7,361 nucleotides of DNA from an uncultured Collinsella sp. (GCA_902470345.1 CABRGB010000074.1:1-7361); one strand, 5' to 3'; shown: positions 1 to 6,122, counted from the stretch's first letter. Made by a program: numbers and translations. Notes: a model not told the origin generated them from the sequence alone.

Positions 1-8
1 GACGCTGC

Positions 9-107
9 GCGGGCCGCATTTGGACAATCTGACGTTCAACTTCAAGGGCGCGACCAGAAGGTCAGCGCCCTTTCGTTTCACGTCACCTTGCCTCAAATGC
101 GGCCCGC
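9..107. repeat. Long imperfect palindrome (~99 bases)
   Basis: The outer arms GCGGGCCGCATTTG (9-22) and CAAATGCGGCCCGC (94-107) are exact reverse complements over 14 bases. Nested inside are TGACGT (30-35) with ACGTCA (80-85), AAC (38-40) with GTT (75-77), and a central stem at 44-72. The whole segment could fold as one long interrupted hairpin. It could be a REP- or MITE-like intergenic element, or a terminator of an upstream gene lying inside a larger palindrome. I see no coding content or target-site duplication that would settle it. Confidence 0.6.
44..76 (+). terminator. Possible intrinsic terminator hairpin
   Basis: AAGGGCGCGACC (44-55), loop AGAA, then GGTC (60-63), one bulged A, and GCGCCCTT (65-72) form a 12-pair GC-rich stem. 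A T-rich tail (TTTCGTTT, 71-78) follows on the plus strand. This resembles a Rho-independent terminator for a plus-strand gene ending before the window. The tail is interrupted by CG, and the stem is nested in a larger palindrome, so it may instead be part of a repeat element. Confidence 0.35.
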
Positions 108-161
108 TCGCTGCCGTTGCCAAAACATCGGCGTTGCCTTGCTTCGGGAATGCGGCAGATA

Positions 162-200
162 GGGACGTTCCTTTTTTGCCGGCAGTTTGGGACACTCCTT
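162..200. repeat. Dispersed ~39-base repeat, copy 1
   Basis: This stretch aligns with 1673-1712 at 35 of 39 positions plus one single-base gap. The best-conserved blocks are CGTTCCTT, CGGCAGTTTGG and ACACTCCTT. In this copy the ends pair less well as an inverted repeat than in copy 2. Both copies lie in the same orientation, just outside the ATPase module. The family is unidentified; REP-like intergenic elements are one possibility. Confidence 0.65.
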
Positions 201-224
201 ACGGGGCACCCCCCTCCACAGCGC

Positions 225-1526
225 CTATGCCAGCTTGTCGATTTGCCCAATCTCCCAGAGCGGAATGTTGACGAGCGTGCCCTCGTCTCTATATGCCGCT
301 AACGATGTTCTCACGCAGCGTTCAAGCTTGAACTTCTCGCAGGCAATCCTCAGGCTCTTTGCTTTGAGGTTCTCTGCCGCCTTGACCTCGAGCGGAAGCA
401 CGGTCCCCGCATGGTCGATGGCAAAGTCAGTCTCTGCATTGCCGGAGGAGGATGACCAATACGCGGGAGTTTTGCCTTGGAGCAAAAGCTCCTGTGCGAC
501 GTATTGCTCGGTCAGCGAGCCTTTGAACTCCGTAAAAACAGCGGGCCCGTTCAGAACAATGGCTGGCGAGAGGCCGGAGAGTGCTCCGAGGATGCCGGTG
601 TCGATGCAGAGCAGCTTGAAGCCCGAGAGATCCTCGTAGCTTGTGAGCGGTGCTCTTAGGGCGGAAACACGTGGTACCTTATGAACGATTCCATAGTCCA
701 TGAGCCACTGGAGGCTTTCCTCAAAATCGCGTGCGCGCGCCCCGGGACGGAGCGCACCGTAGACGAACTTCTTGTTTTCCTTTGCGAGCTGGCCGGGAAG
801 GGATTTCCAAACCAGCCTCATGCGCTCGACGATGCGGGCCGGCGCATGCTTGCCAAAATCGGATTCGTAAGCTTCGATGATTTGCTGCTGAAGCCTGTGG
901 GCCTCGATGAAATCGTGGGAGGCGGCGAAAGCGGAGACAACTTCTGGCATGCCACCGACAACGAGGTATTCCTTGAGCAGGCGCTCGAGCTTTTCGGAAA
1001 CGTTTGCCAGCAGGTCCATGTCTGCGGCAAGGATGGCATCTGCGAGCGGATCGCCATCGACGGCACGAACGAACTCGACAAACCCCATGGGGCGCATGGT
1101 AAGCTGGTTAATCTTGCCGACGGGGAACGGCTCGTTTTCGCGTCGGAGCGCGAGCCCCATATAGGAGCCGGCTGCCACGATATGGTATTCCGGCGCCAGC
1201 TCGTTGAAGTATTTGAGCGAGGTGATGCCACGCGGTGCCTCTTGGATTTCGTCGAAGATGATGAGCGTGTCTGTCGGCGTTATGGTCTGGCCGCGCAGGA
1301 GCTCTATCTGGGAGATGATGCGTTTGGGGTCAAGGCTTCCGTCGAACAGCGAACGTGCGCCCGGTTCGAGCATAAAGTCAAAGCGGATGACGTTTTGATA
1401 CTGCTGGCCTGCGAATTCGTTAAGAAGCCAGGTTTTTCCCGTCTGGCGGGCCCCCTTAAGCAGGAGGGGCTTGCGGTTTGCCTTAGATTTCCAAGCGATG
1501 AGTTCGTCCATTAGTTGTCGCTGCAT
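225..1526 (-). CDS. AAA ATPase with DUF4143 C-terminal region
   Basis: 433 residues, an ordinary length for this COG1373-type family. A P-loop (GARQTGKT, residues 25-32) follows the characteristic N-terminal KPLLLKGARQ context. Walker B is LIIFDEIQ (88-95, Asp92-Glu93), followed by an AAGS sensor-like segment. Near the C terminus, ETD (365-367) and EVK (380-382) give a D-x(n)-E-x-K pattern typical of the PD-(D/E)XK-like fold seen in DUF4143 proteins. No signal peptide or membrane segment is evident. The start is supported by an AGGAGG box four bases upstream and by the family's usual N terminus. It is monocistronic. Two sampled 60-base stretches contain 31 G+C each, below the gal genes, hinting at horizontal acquisition. 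The biological role of this abundant family is not established; nuclease or defence functions would be inference from folds only. Confidence 0.9.
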   Translation of the reverse strand: MQRQLMDELIAWKSKANRKPLLLKGARQTGKTWLLNEFAGQQYQNVIRFDFMLEPGARSLFDGSLDPKRIISQIELLRGQTITPTDTLIIFDEIQEAPRGITSLKYFNELAPEYHIVAAGSYMGLALRRENEPFPVGKINQLTMRPMGFVEFVRAVDGDPLADAILAADMDLLANVSEKLERLLKEYLVVGGMPEVVSAFAASHDFIEAHRLQQQIIEAYESDFGKHAPARIVERMRLVWKSLPGQLAKENKKFVYGALRPGARARDFEESLQWLMDYGIVHKVPRVSALRAPLTSYEDLSGFKLLCIDTGILGALSGLSPAIVLNGPAVFTEFKGSLTEQYVAQELLLQGKTPAYWSSSSGNAETDFAIDHAGTVLPLEVKAAENLKAKSLRIACEKFKLERCVRTSLAAYRDEGTLVNIPLWEIGQIDKLA

Positions 1527-1530
1527 ACTG

Positions 1531-1579
1531 CCTCCTAACGATCATGGTTAGTATAAGACCGTTTTGGTCTTTCCATCGA
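1531..1579 (-). promoter_or_regulatory. Predicted promoter and RBS of the ATPase gene
   Basis: On the minus strand a TATACT -10 hexamer (1555-1550) lies shortly upstream of AGGAGG (1536-1531). A weak -35 candidate, TCGATG (1579-1574, spacer 18), or TTCGAT with spacer 19, falls inside the first unit of the 33-base tandem repeat. The -10 is good and the -35 poor, so the promoter may need an activator or simply be weak. Confidence 0.45.
1555..1571. promoter_or_regulatory. Perfect 6-bp inverted repeat in the promoter spacer
   Basis: AAGACC (1555-1560), spacer GTTTT, and GGTCTT (1566-1571) form an exact inverted repeat. It fills most of the spacer between the predicted -35 and -10 of the ATPase promoter. 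That position would suit an operator, or a structure controlling promoter melting. It has no T-tract making it a convincing terminator in either direction. Confidence 0.45.
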
Positions 1580-1655
1580 AAAATGTGGGAGTAAACCACG
1601 TTTTTCCATCGAATAATGTGGGAGGCAACCACGTTTTTCCATCGAATAATGTGGG
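1571..1655. repeat. 33-base tandem repeat of hairpin units (2.6 copies)
   Basis: TTCCATCGAA recurs at 1571, 1604 and 1637, giving an exact 33-base period; the third unit stops after GTGGG. Two complete hairpins are visible (1596-1621 and 1629-1654). In each, CCACGTTTTTC pairs with GAATAATGTGG around a CATC loop, with one mismatch and one G-T pair. The first unit has only a degenerate upstream arm and merges into the ATPase promoter. The units abut with only about seven bases between hairpins, so this is not a CRISPR repeat-spacer layout. Confidence 0.85.
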
Positions 1656-1672
1656 TGTTCAGGTCGGCACCT

Positions 1673-1712
1673 GGGAGCGTTCCTTCTCTGTCGGCAGTTT
1701 GGAACACTCCTT
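1673..1712. repeat. Dispersed ~39-base repeat, copy 2
   Basis: Homologous to 162-200. In this copy GGAGCGTTCC (1674-1683) and GGAACACTCC (1701-1710) are inverted complements at 9 of 10 positions around a 17-base centre. It can therefore form a hairpin, as REP-like elements do. It lies between the tandem array and the galT terminator. Confidence 0.65.
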
Positions 1713-1744
1713 GTTTTGGTGCAAATTAGCTACCCTTGCATCAG

Positions 1745-1784
1745 AAAACGGCGCCCGTCGGCGATGTTGCCGGCGGGCGCCGTT
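1745..1784 (-). terminator. Intrinsic terminator of the galKT operon
   Basis: Arms 1747-1762 and 1769-1784 pair at 15 of 16 positions (AACGGCGCCCG with CGGGCGCCGTT, then CGGC with GCCG) around a six-base loop. Read on the minus strand the stem is followed by TTTT (1748-1745), whereas the plus-strand side lacks a T-run. It therefore fits termination of galT, whose stop codon is about 50 bases upstream. The T-tract is short but the stem is very strong. Confidence 0.85.
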
Positions 1785-1834
1785 GTCGTGTGGGCGGTTA
1801 TGTCGTGGCCGCTGATGAGGCTCGAACCCGTATG

Positions 1835-3463
1835 CTACAGCGAGTCGATAAAGCGCTGCTGGGCGGCGCGTCCTGCCTCGTCCCACTTAAAGACGCCGGC
1901 GTTGTCGAGTACGTGGCCAAACACCACGCCGACCTCCTCGTGCAGGATGTCGATGGCGTTGTCGGCCGTAAGCTCGTCGGCGCGGCGGGCAAAGACGTCC
2001 TTGGCCCATGCGGCGTGGCTGCGGCATAGATCATCGCCCTCGAGCGCACCGGCAAGGTCGTAGCTGGCATCGGCCTTGGCCGCCAGCAAGTGCTCGCGGA
2101 CAGCGCCGAGCTCGGGAACCAGGCGCGGCGGAAGAATGGCCAGGCCCATGACCTCGATCAGGCCGATGTTCTCCTTCTTGATGTGGTGGTACTCAGCATG
2201 CGGGTGGAATACGCCCAGCGGATGCTCGTCAGTCGTGATGTTGCAGCGAAGCGCCAGGTAGGCCTCGTAGATTTCGCCGCCGGCATTTCCGCGAGAGTCG
2301 ACGCGGCGGATGACGGGCGTCACGGTGTTGTGGGCCACACCGTCAGCCGTGTATGCGATGACGCCCACAGACTCATCGGTCCACTCGCGCCAGGCGAGGA
2401 TATTCTTCTCGGCAGCGTCGAGCAGCTGAGCGCGGTCATGCGAGCGCAGGCGCAGCACCGAGAGCGGCCACTGCAGCACGGTACCGCTGACCTGGTCAAA
2501 ACCGGGCACGCTAAACTGCGAGACCTCGGCGGCATGCATCATGGGGAACTCGTGCGCGCCGCCCTGGAAGTGGTCGTGCGACAGAATCGAGCCGCCCACG
2601 ATGGGCAGGTCGGCGTTGGAGCCAATAAAGTAGTGCGGGAACAGGTCGACAAAGTCGAGCAGGCAGGTCAGCCCCTTGCGGTCGACGTGCATCGGACGAT
2701 GCTCGGAGCTCATGGCAATGCAGTGCTCGTTAAAGTACGCGTACGGGCTGTATTGGAAGCCCCAGCGCTCGCCGTCGAGTTTAATGGGGATAACGCGCAG
2801 ATTCTGGCGGGCGGGATGGGCGCCGCCGTCGGCTGCAGCGGAGCGTCCGGGATAGCCCTCGTTTTCGATGCAGAGCTGGCAGGCGGGATACTTCTCGCCC
2901 GTGTTTTTGGCGGCGCCGGCCGCGGCAATATCGCGCGGGTCCTTTTCGGGCTTTGACAGGTTGATGGTAATCTCGAGGTCGCCCCAGTTGGTGGGGGTGC
3001 TCCATTTGATGTTGCGCGCGATGGCGGCACGGCGCACGTAGCCGGCGTCGCAGCACAGGCCGTAGAACCAGTCGGTCGCGGCGCGGGGCTCGTTGACGCC
3101 CATGCGGCCGTTGAACTCCTCGTTTACAACCGAAGGCCTTGGCATGAGCGCGCCCATGATGCGCATGGCGATGCGGTCGCGGCCCGATGCCGTGTCCTCG
3201 GCAGCACCGTTTGCGACGGCGGCCTCGGCAAGCGCGGCAAGCGTGCCCTCCAGGTCAAAGTCGGGGAGTGTATCGGGGTGCACGAGCGAAATCTTCTCGG
3301 TCTTGAGCGCCCAGGTCATGTCGAGTGCGGGGCCTGTGGCGCCGATGCACTCCAGAATGGTGTTGTATGCCCAGATGCGATCGTCCTGTCCGATCATCGA
3401 TCGATGGATGGCATATTCGATGAGGCCCTGCACAGCCTTGCGCACGTCAGTCATTACAGCCAT
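1835..3463 (-). CDS. galT: UTP/UDP-glucose--hexose-1-phosphate uridylyltransferase, class II
   Basis: 542 residues, slightly longer than the roughly 500 typical of class II GalT. It exchanges UMP between UDP-glucose and galactose-1-phosphate in the cytoplasmic Leloir pathway. Visible landmarks are CQLCIENEGYPGR (195-207, a Cys pair), FNEHC (244-248), GSNADLPIVGGSILSHDHFQGG (281-302, with the His296-x-His298 active-site pair and Gln300), and HPHAEYHHIKKENIGLIEV nearer the C terminus, all characteristic of class II. The chosen ATG has an AAGGGGG box ten bases upstream and overlaps the galK end by ten bases. An in-frame ATG at 3454, overlapping the galK stop as TAATG, is the alternative and would remove three residues. 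Either way translation is probably coupled to galK. The gene ends before a strong terminator. No galE lies nearby, so the epimerase must be encoded elsewhere. Confidence 0.95.
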   Translation of the reverse strand: MAVMTDVRKAVQGLIEYAIHRSMIGQDDRIWAYNTILECIGATGPALDMTWALKTEKISLVHPDTLPDFDLEGTLAALAEAAVANGAAEDTASGRDRIAMRIMGALMPRPSVVNEEFNGRMGVNEPRAATDWFYGLCCDAGYVRRAAIARNIKWSTPTNWGDLEITINLSKPEKDPRDIAAAGAAKNTGEKYPACQLCIENEGYPGRSAAADGGAHPARQNLRVIPIKLDGERWGFQYSPYAYFNEHCIAMSSEHRPMHVDRKGLTCLLDFVDLFPHYFIGSNADLPIVGGSILSHDHFQGGAHEFPMMHAAEVSQFSVPGFDQVSGTVLQWPLSVLRLRSHDRAQLLDAAEKNILAWREWTDESVGVIAYTADGVAHNTVTPVIRRVDSRGNAGGEIYEAYLALRCNITTDEHPLGVFHPHAEYHHIKKENIGLIEVMGLAILPPRLVPELGAVREHLLAAKADASYDLAGALEGDDLCRSHAAWAKDVFARRADELTADNAIDILHEEVGVVFGHVLDNAGVFKWDEAGRAAQQRFIDSL

Positions 3464-4659
3464 GCCGCGTAAGCCCCCTTGTCAGAAATCGCGTAGTGGC
3501 GGGCAGATCCTTCGCCCAGCCAGCCGTTCATCTTGGCAATGAAGGTGTCGACCAGGTCGAGCGGCACGAAGGCCTGGATAGTGCCACCAAAGCCGCCACC
3601 GTGGATACGGACGGCGCCGCGGCCGTCGAGCACGTGCTCGGCCAGCGCCAGGGCATACATCGAGGGCTGCTCGGAACCCAGTTTGGCAACAACATTCTGC
3701 AGGTACATGGCGGAGCTGGCGCCAGACTCGCGCGTCAGGACCAGGAACTGGTCGATGTCGCCGGCGTTCAGAGCTGCCCAGCGTTTGTCGACCAGGCCGT
3801 TCTCGTACCAGTAATGAACGGCGCGCAGGCAGGCGCGGTCGCCCAGCTTGGCGCGCAGCTCGGGGAGCTTGGCGTCAAAGTCGGCAACGCTGACCTCGCA
3901 CAGGCGTGCCTTGCCAAACTCGGCGGCGACGTCCTGCATCTCGCGCGGAACGGCGGCGTAGTCGTCGGTAGCTGCCACATGGTCGGCACCCACTTTAACG
4001 AGCACGAGCGCATAGCCGTGATCCTCAAAGTTGAGCTCGAGCTTCCGGGTTTTAGGCTGAGCCTGGTCCTCAAAGTCCATGTAGGCAAGGCCGCCCAGGC
4101 ACACAGCGGCCTGGTCCATCAGACCGCAGGGCTTGCCGTAGTAGTTGTTCTCGGTACGCTGGCTCATCTGGGCGAGTGCGACGGGCTCAATCGCGGGCGC
4201 GCCCCAGAGCGTCTCCATGGCGCGGCCGTACGCGGCCTCGACAGCAGCGGAGCTCGAAAGGCCGCCGCCCGAGGGGACGGAGCAGGTAAAGGCAAAGTCG
4301 AAGCCCTGGGGCTCAACGCCCAGAGCAGCGATCTCGTGGGCCATGCCGCGGACGAGGCTCGCGGACGTGCCCTTCTCGGACTCTTGAATATCCAGCGTGT
4401 CGAGCGTGATCTCAAAGGTGGGGTAGCCCTCATCGGCAACGCGGACCTTGTTGGTGTTGGTCGCCACGGCGATGCCGTCGACAGCGACATCGAGCGAGCC
4501 GGCGATGACGTGGCCGCCCTCGTGGTCGGTGTGGTTGCCACTGATCTCGGAGCGGCCGGGCGCGTGCACATAGAGCACCTGGCGGTCGCCGATGGGGCCA
4601 AACTCCTCCTCAAACAGCTTGGTGAGCTTGGCGAATGTCTTTTTGTCGGGAGTGGTCAT
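3454..4659 (-). CDS. galK: Galactokinase
   Basis: 401 residues, a normal size for this GHMP kinase. It phosphorylates galactose with ATP to galactose-1-phosphate, the substrate of the downstream galT. The galactokinase signature appears as GRSEISGNHTDHEGG (35-49), the ATP-binding GHMP motif as VPSGGGLSSSAAVE (128-141), and the catalytic-base region as CGLMDQAA (Asp182). The C-terminal GHMP motif is RIHGGGFGG. The reading frame extends 24 codons further upstream, but I chose the ATG at 4659. It has AAAGGA five bases upstream, and the extension would reach back across the putative operator at 4700-4717. It is the first gene of the operon and overlaps galT by ten bases. Confidence 0.95.
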   Translation of the reverse strand: MTTPDKKTFAKLTKLFEEEFGPIGDRQVLYVHAPGRSEISGNHTDHEGGHVIAGSLDVAVDGIAVATNTNKVRVADEGYPTFEITLDTLDIQESEKGTSASLVRGMAHEIAALGVEPQGFDFAFTCSVPSGGGLSSSAAVEAAYGRAMETLWGAPAIEPVALAQMSQRTENNYYGKPCGLMDQAAVCLGGLAYMDFEDQAQPKTRKLELNFEDHGYALVLVKVGADHVAATDDYAAVPREMQDVAAEFGKARLCEVSVADFDAKLPELRAKLGDRACLRAVHYWYENGLVDKRWAALNAGDIDQFLVLTRESGASSAMYLQNVVAKLGSEQPSMYALALAEHVLDGRGAVRIHGGGFGGTIQAFVPLDLVDTFIAKMNGWLGEGSARHYAISDKGAYAAWL

Positions 4660-4699
4660 GGGAGTCCTTTCCTTGGCGCGCACGGGTGAGTTTTGCGTC

Positions 4700-4717
4700 G
4701 TTATGAGTACGTTAACA
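4700..4717. promoter_or_regulatory. Putative LacI-family operator A (galK leader)
   Basis: GTTATGAGTACGTTAACA is the exact reverse complement of operator B (4769-4786). Both contain the 13-base core GAGTACGTTAACA that recurs at 4893. It lies downstream of the predicted galK start site, in the untranslated leader, where a repressor could block elongation or pair with site B by looping. The motif has a CG step, as LacI-family sites usually do, but is only weakly palindromic itself. Confidence 0.65.
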
Positions 4718-4730
4718 ACTTGAAGCGGCA

Positions 4731-4746
4731 TGAACCCAAGTGTTCA
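4731..4746. promoter_or_regulatory. Small palindrome at the predicted galK start site
   Basis: TGAAC (4731-4735) and GTTCA (4742-4746) are inverted complements separated by six bases, lying just downstream of the predicted galK -10. The sequence differs from the three GAGTACGTTAACA sites, so a second regulator could bind it. Five-base arms are short enough to occur by chance. Confidence 0.3.
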
Positions 4747-4774
4747 CGATACCGCACGTTACGGGCTATGTTAA
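4746..4774 (-). promoter_or_regulatory. Predicted galKT promoter
   Basis: On the minus strand a TTAACA -35 (4774-4769, five of six consensus matches) and a TATCGT -10 (4751-4746, four of six) are separated by 17 bases. The -35 lies inside operator B, so repressor binding there would exclude RNA polymerase. This leaves a leader of roughly 80 bases before galK that contains operator A. Confidence 0.55.
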
Positions 4775-4786
4775 CGTACTCATAAC
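4769..4786. promoter_or_regulatory. Putative LacI-family operator B (over galK -35)
   Basis: TGTTAACGTACTCATAAC is an exact 18-base inverted copy of operator A. The CG steps of A and B are 65 bases apart, close to a whole number of helical turns, which would suit cooperative binding or a small loop. It covers the predicted galK -35. Confidence 0.65.
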
Positions 4787-4835
4787 ACAACTCTTGTCAC
4801 TTTTTGAGAATCTGGTAATCGGTAGAAATACAGCC

Positions 4836-4865
4836 GTGAACGGTACTGCCGTATGGACTTATAAA
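4836..4865 (+). promoter_or_regulatory. Possible promoter of the LacI-family regulator
   Basis: TATAAA (4860-4865) is a good -10. The best -35 I find is GTGAAC (4836-4841, spacer 18, three matches), which is weak. An alternative is TTGAGA (4804-4809) with AATACA (4827-4832, spacer 17). With the first choice, operator C lies about 20 to 35 bases downstream of the start, consistent with autorepression, and the leader is about 125 bases. Confidence 0.35.
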
Positions 4866-4892
4866 GCAGAAGAGATGCAGATAGAAAAAGTA

Positions 4893-4905
4893 GAGTACGT
4901 TAACA
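4893..4905. promoter_or_regulatory. Putative LacI-family operator C
   Basis: GAGTACGTTAACA matches the core of operators A and B exactly over 13 bases. The bases outside the core differ, so it may bind more weakly. It lies 94 bases upstream of the regulator's start codon and points to autoregulation. Its CG step is 123 bases from that of operator B. Confidence 0.55.
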
Positions 4906-4998
4906 TGCGTCCGACGATAGCGGGCCTCGGCGCGGGATGTATTTCTGCCCAGGCCGGCATTCACGCTATTCAGATCTCGCAAGGGTGAAGGTGATCCT

Positions 4999-6030
4999 GT
5001 GGCAAGGCGCCCGTCCAACGATACAGGTACGCGTCCGGTTTCCATGGCCGACGTCGCCCGCGCTGCTGGCGTTTCGCAGCAGACGGTTTCGCGCGTCGCC
5101 AACGGCTTGCCCAACGTTAACGAACAGACGCGCCAGCGCGTGCAGGCCGCTATGCAAGAGCTCGGCTTTCGTCCGAGTTATGCCGGTCGCTCGCTGCGCG
5201 ACGGCCGTTACCATTCGGTAGGCCTATGCATCAACGATGTCACCAAGTTTGGCAACCTCTCAATGATCGACGGCATCGCCAGCGCTGCTCGCGAGCATAA
5301 TTGCGCCATCACGCTGGTCGAGATGTCCAAGACCGAGGAATTCTCGCTTGCCGAGGCCACGCGTCGTATGGCCGCATTGCCGGTGGACGGCATCATCATC
5401 GGCATGAGCCGCATGGCGCCCGATTTTGAGACGTTTGATCCACTGCCGGGCATTGGCACGGTCATCGTTACCATGTATGCGCACCCGCGGGTGACCACGG
5501 TCGATTCCGACCATTACGGCTGCTCGCTATTGCTTATGGATCACCTGTTTGAGCTGGGGCACGAGCAGATTCGCTATATTGGCGGCCCGTCGTTCTCGGT
5601 CGACGAGCAATTTCGTCGTGCCGGTTGGCAGGATGCGCTCGAGCGTAAACACATCGAGCCGGCAGAGCCGCTCGAGGGCGACTGGTCTGCCAACAGCGGT
5701 TACGAGGCTGGCAGGTACCTGGCCGAGCACGATCGCACCATGACGGCGATTTATGCGGCAAACGACCAGATGGCAAATGGCGCGATTGCAGCGCTGCGCG
5801 ATAGCGGTCTGCGCGTGCCCGAGGACGTGAGCGTGGTGGGCGTCGATGATTCGCTCGATGATTTTGTGGCACACAACGAGCTCACGACCGTGAGATTCGA
5901 TCTACATCAGCGCGGACGCGAGGTATTCGAGCATGCGGTTCCCGAGGCGGGTACGGCGGGCAAAACCGTTGCCATCCGTATTCCCGGCCAGCTCATTATT
6001 CGGCATAGCACGGCGATACCACACTCATAG
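4999..6030 (+). CDS. LacI-family transcriptional regulator, probable galKT repressor
   Basis: 343 residues, typical for LacI/GalR proteins. The N-terminal helix-turn-helix is MADVARAAGVSQQTVSRVAN (16-35), followed by the hinge SYAGRSLRDGR (60-70) with the minor-groove leucine Leu66. A periplasmic-binding-protein-like sensor domain runs from about residue 73 to the end, with the family segments RYIGGPSFSVDEQFRRAGW, IYAANDQMANGAIAALRDSG and VPEDVSVVGVDDS. The start is GTG with AAGGTG five bases upstream. An ATG at 5044 (MADVARAAG) is possible but lacks a clear ribosome-binding site. It is divergent from galKT with shared putative operators between, so local repression relieved by galactose or a related sugar is inferred. 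The effector cannot be read from the sequence. Confidence 0.92.
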   Translation: MARRPSNDTGTRPVSMADVARAAGVSQQTVSRVANGLPNVNEQTRQRVQAAMQELGFRPSYAGRSLRDGRYHSVGLCINDVTKFGNLSMIDGIASAAREHNCAITLVEMSKTEEFSLAEATRRMAALPVDGIIIGMSRMAPDFETFDPLPGIGTVIVTMYAHPRVTTVDSDHYGCSLLLMDHLFELGHEQIRYIGGPSFSVDEQFRRAGWQDALERKHIEPAEPLEGDWSANSGYEAGRYLAEHDRTMTAIYAANDQMANGAIAALRDSGLRVPEDVSVVGVDDSLDDFVAHNELTTVRFDLHQRGREVFEHAVPEAGTAGKTVAIRIPGQLIIRHSTAIPHS

Positions 6031-6085
6031 TTTGCGCAGGTAAACGGCGATTTATCGTATTTCAATAACAATCGGTATGGATGCT

Positions 6086-6110
6086 GGCAGATAACAGTTG
6101 GGATACTGCC
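6086..6110. promoter_or_regulatory. Inverted repeat upstream of the flavodiiron promoter
   Basis: GGCAG (6086-6090) pairs with CTGCC (6106-6110), extended by TA (6092-6093) with TA (6104-6105) if A6091 is bulged. It ends four bases before the extended -10 element. It could be an operator or a weak end for the regulator transcript; no T-tract follows, so I do not call it a terminator. Confidence 0.3.
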
Positions 6111-6113
6111 GAG

Positions 6114-6122
6114 TGTTATGAT
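6114..6122 (+). promoter_or_regulatory. Extended -10 promoter of the flavodiiron gene
   Basis: TGTTATGAT carries the TG-n extension followed by TATGAT, five of six matches to the -10 consensus. No good -35 lies at 16 to 18 bases, which extended -10 promoters tolerate. Transcription would begin near 6129, giving a leader of about 30 bases containing AGGAGG at 6145-6150. Confidence 0.55.

Noticed and set aside
681..1514. 277-codon plus-strand frame opposite the ATPase
   Set aside because: It lies wholly inside a well-supported ATPase gene and has no recognisable domain.
1571..1655. Tandem repeats as a CRISPR array
   Set aside because: The units are nearly contiguous, with about seven similar bases between hairpins and no unique spacers, and no cas gene is in the window.
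1808..1832. tRNA T-arm-like GGGTTCGAGCC just after galT on the minus strand
   Set aside because: The T-stem pairs only partly, no cloverleaf can exist because the upstream side is galT coding sequence, and no matching integration site is visible.
3496..4689. Long open frame antisense to galK (about 397 codons)
   Set aside because: It is explained by GC-rich codon bias opposite galK, resembles no family I know, and the sense strand has clear galactokinase motifs.
4923..4955. GGCCT...AGGCC stem in the regulator leader as a riboswitch or attenuator
   Set aside because: It is a five-base stem in GC-rich sequence with no terminator tail or recognisable aptamer features.
5111..5122. AACGTTAACG inside the regulator gene as a fourth operator
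   Set aside because: It shares only the CGTTAAC portion with the other sites and encodes the normal PNVNE segment after the helix-turn-helix.
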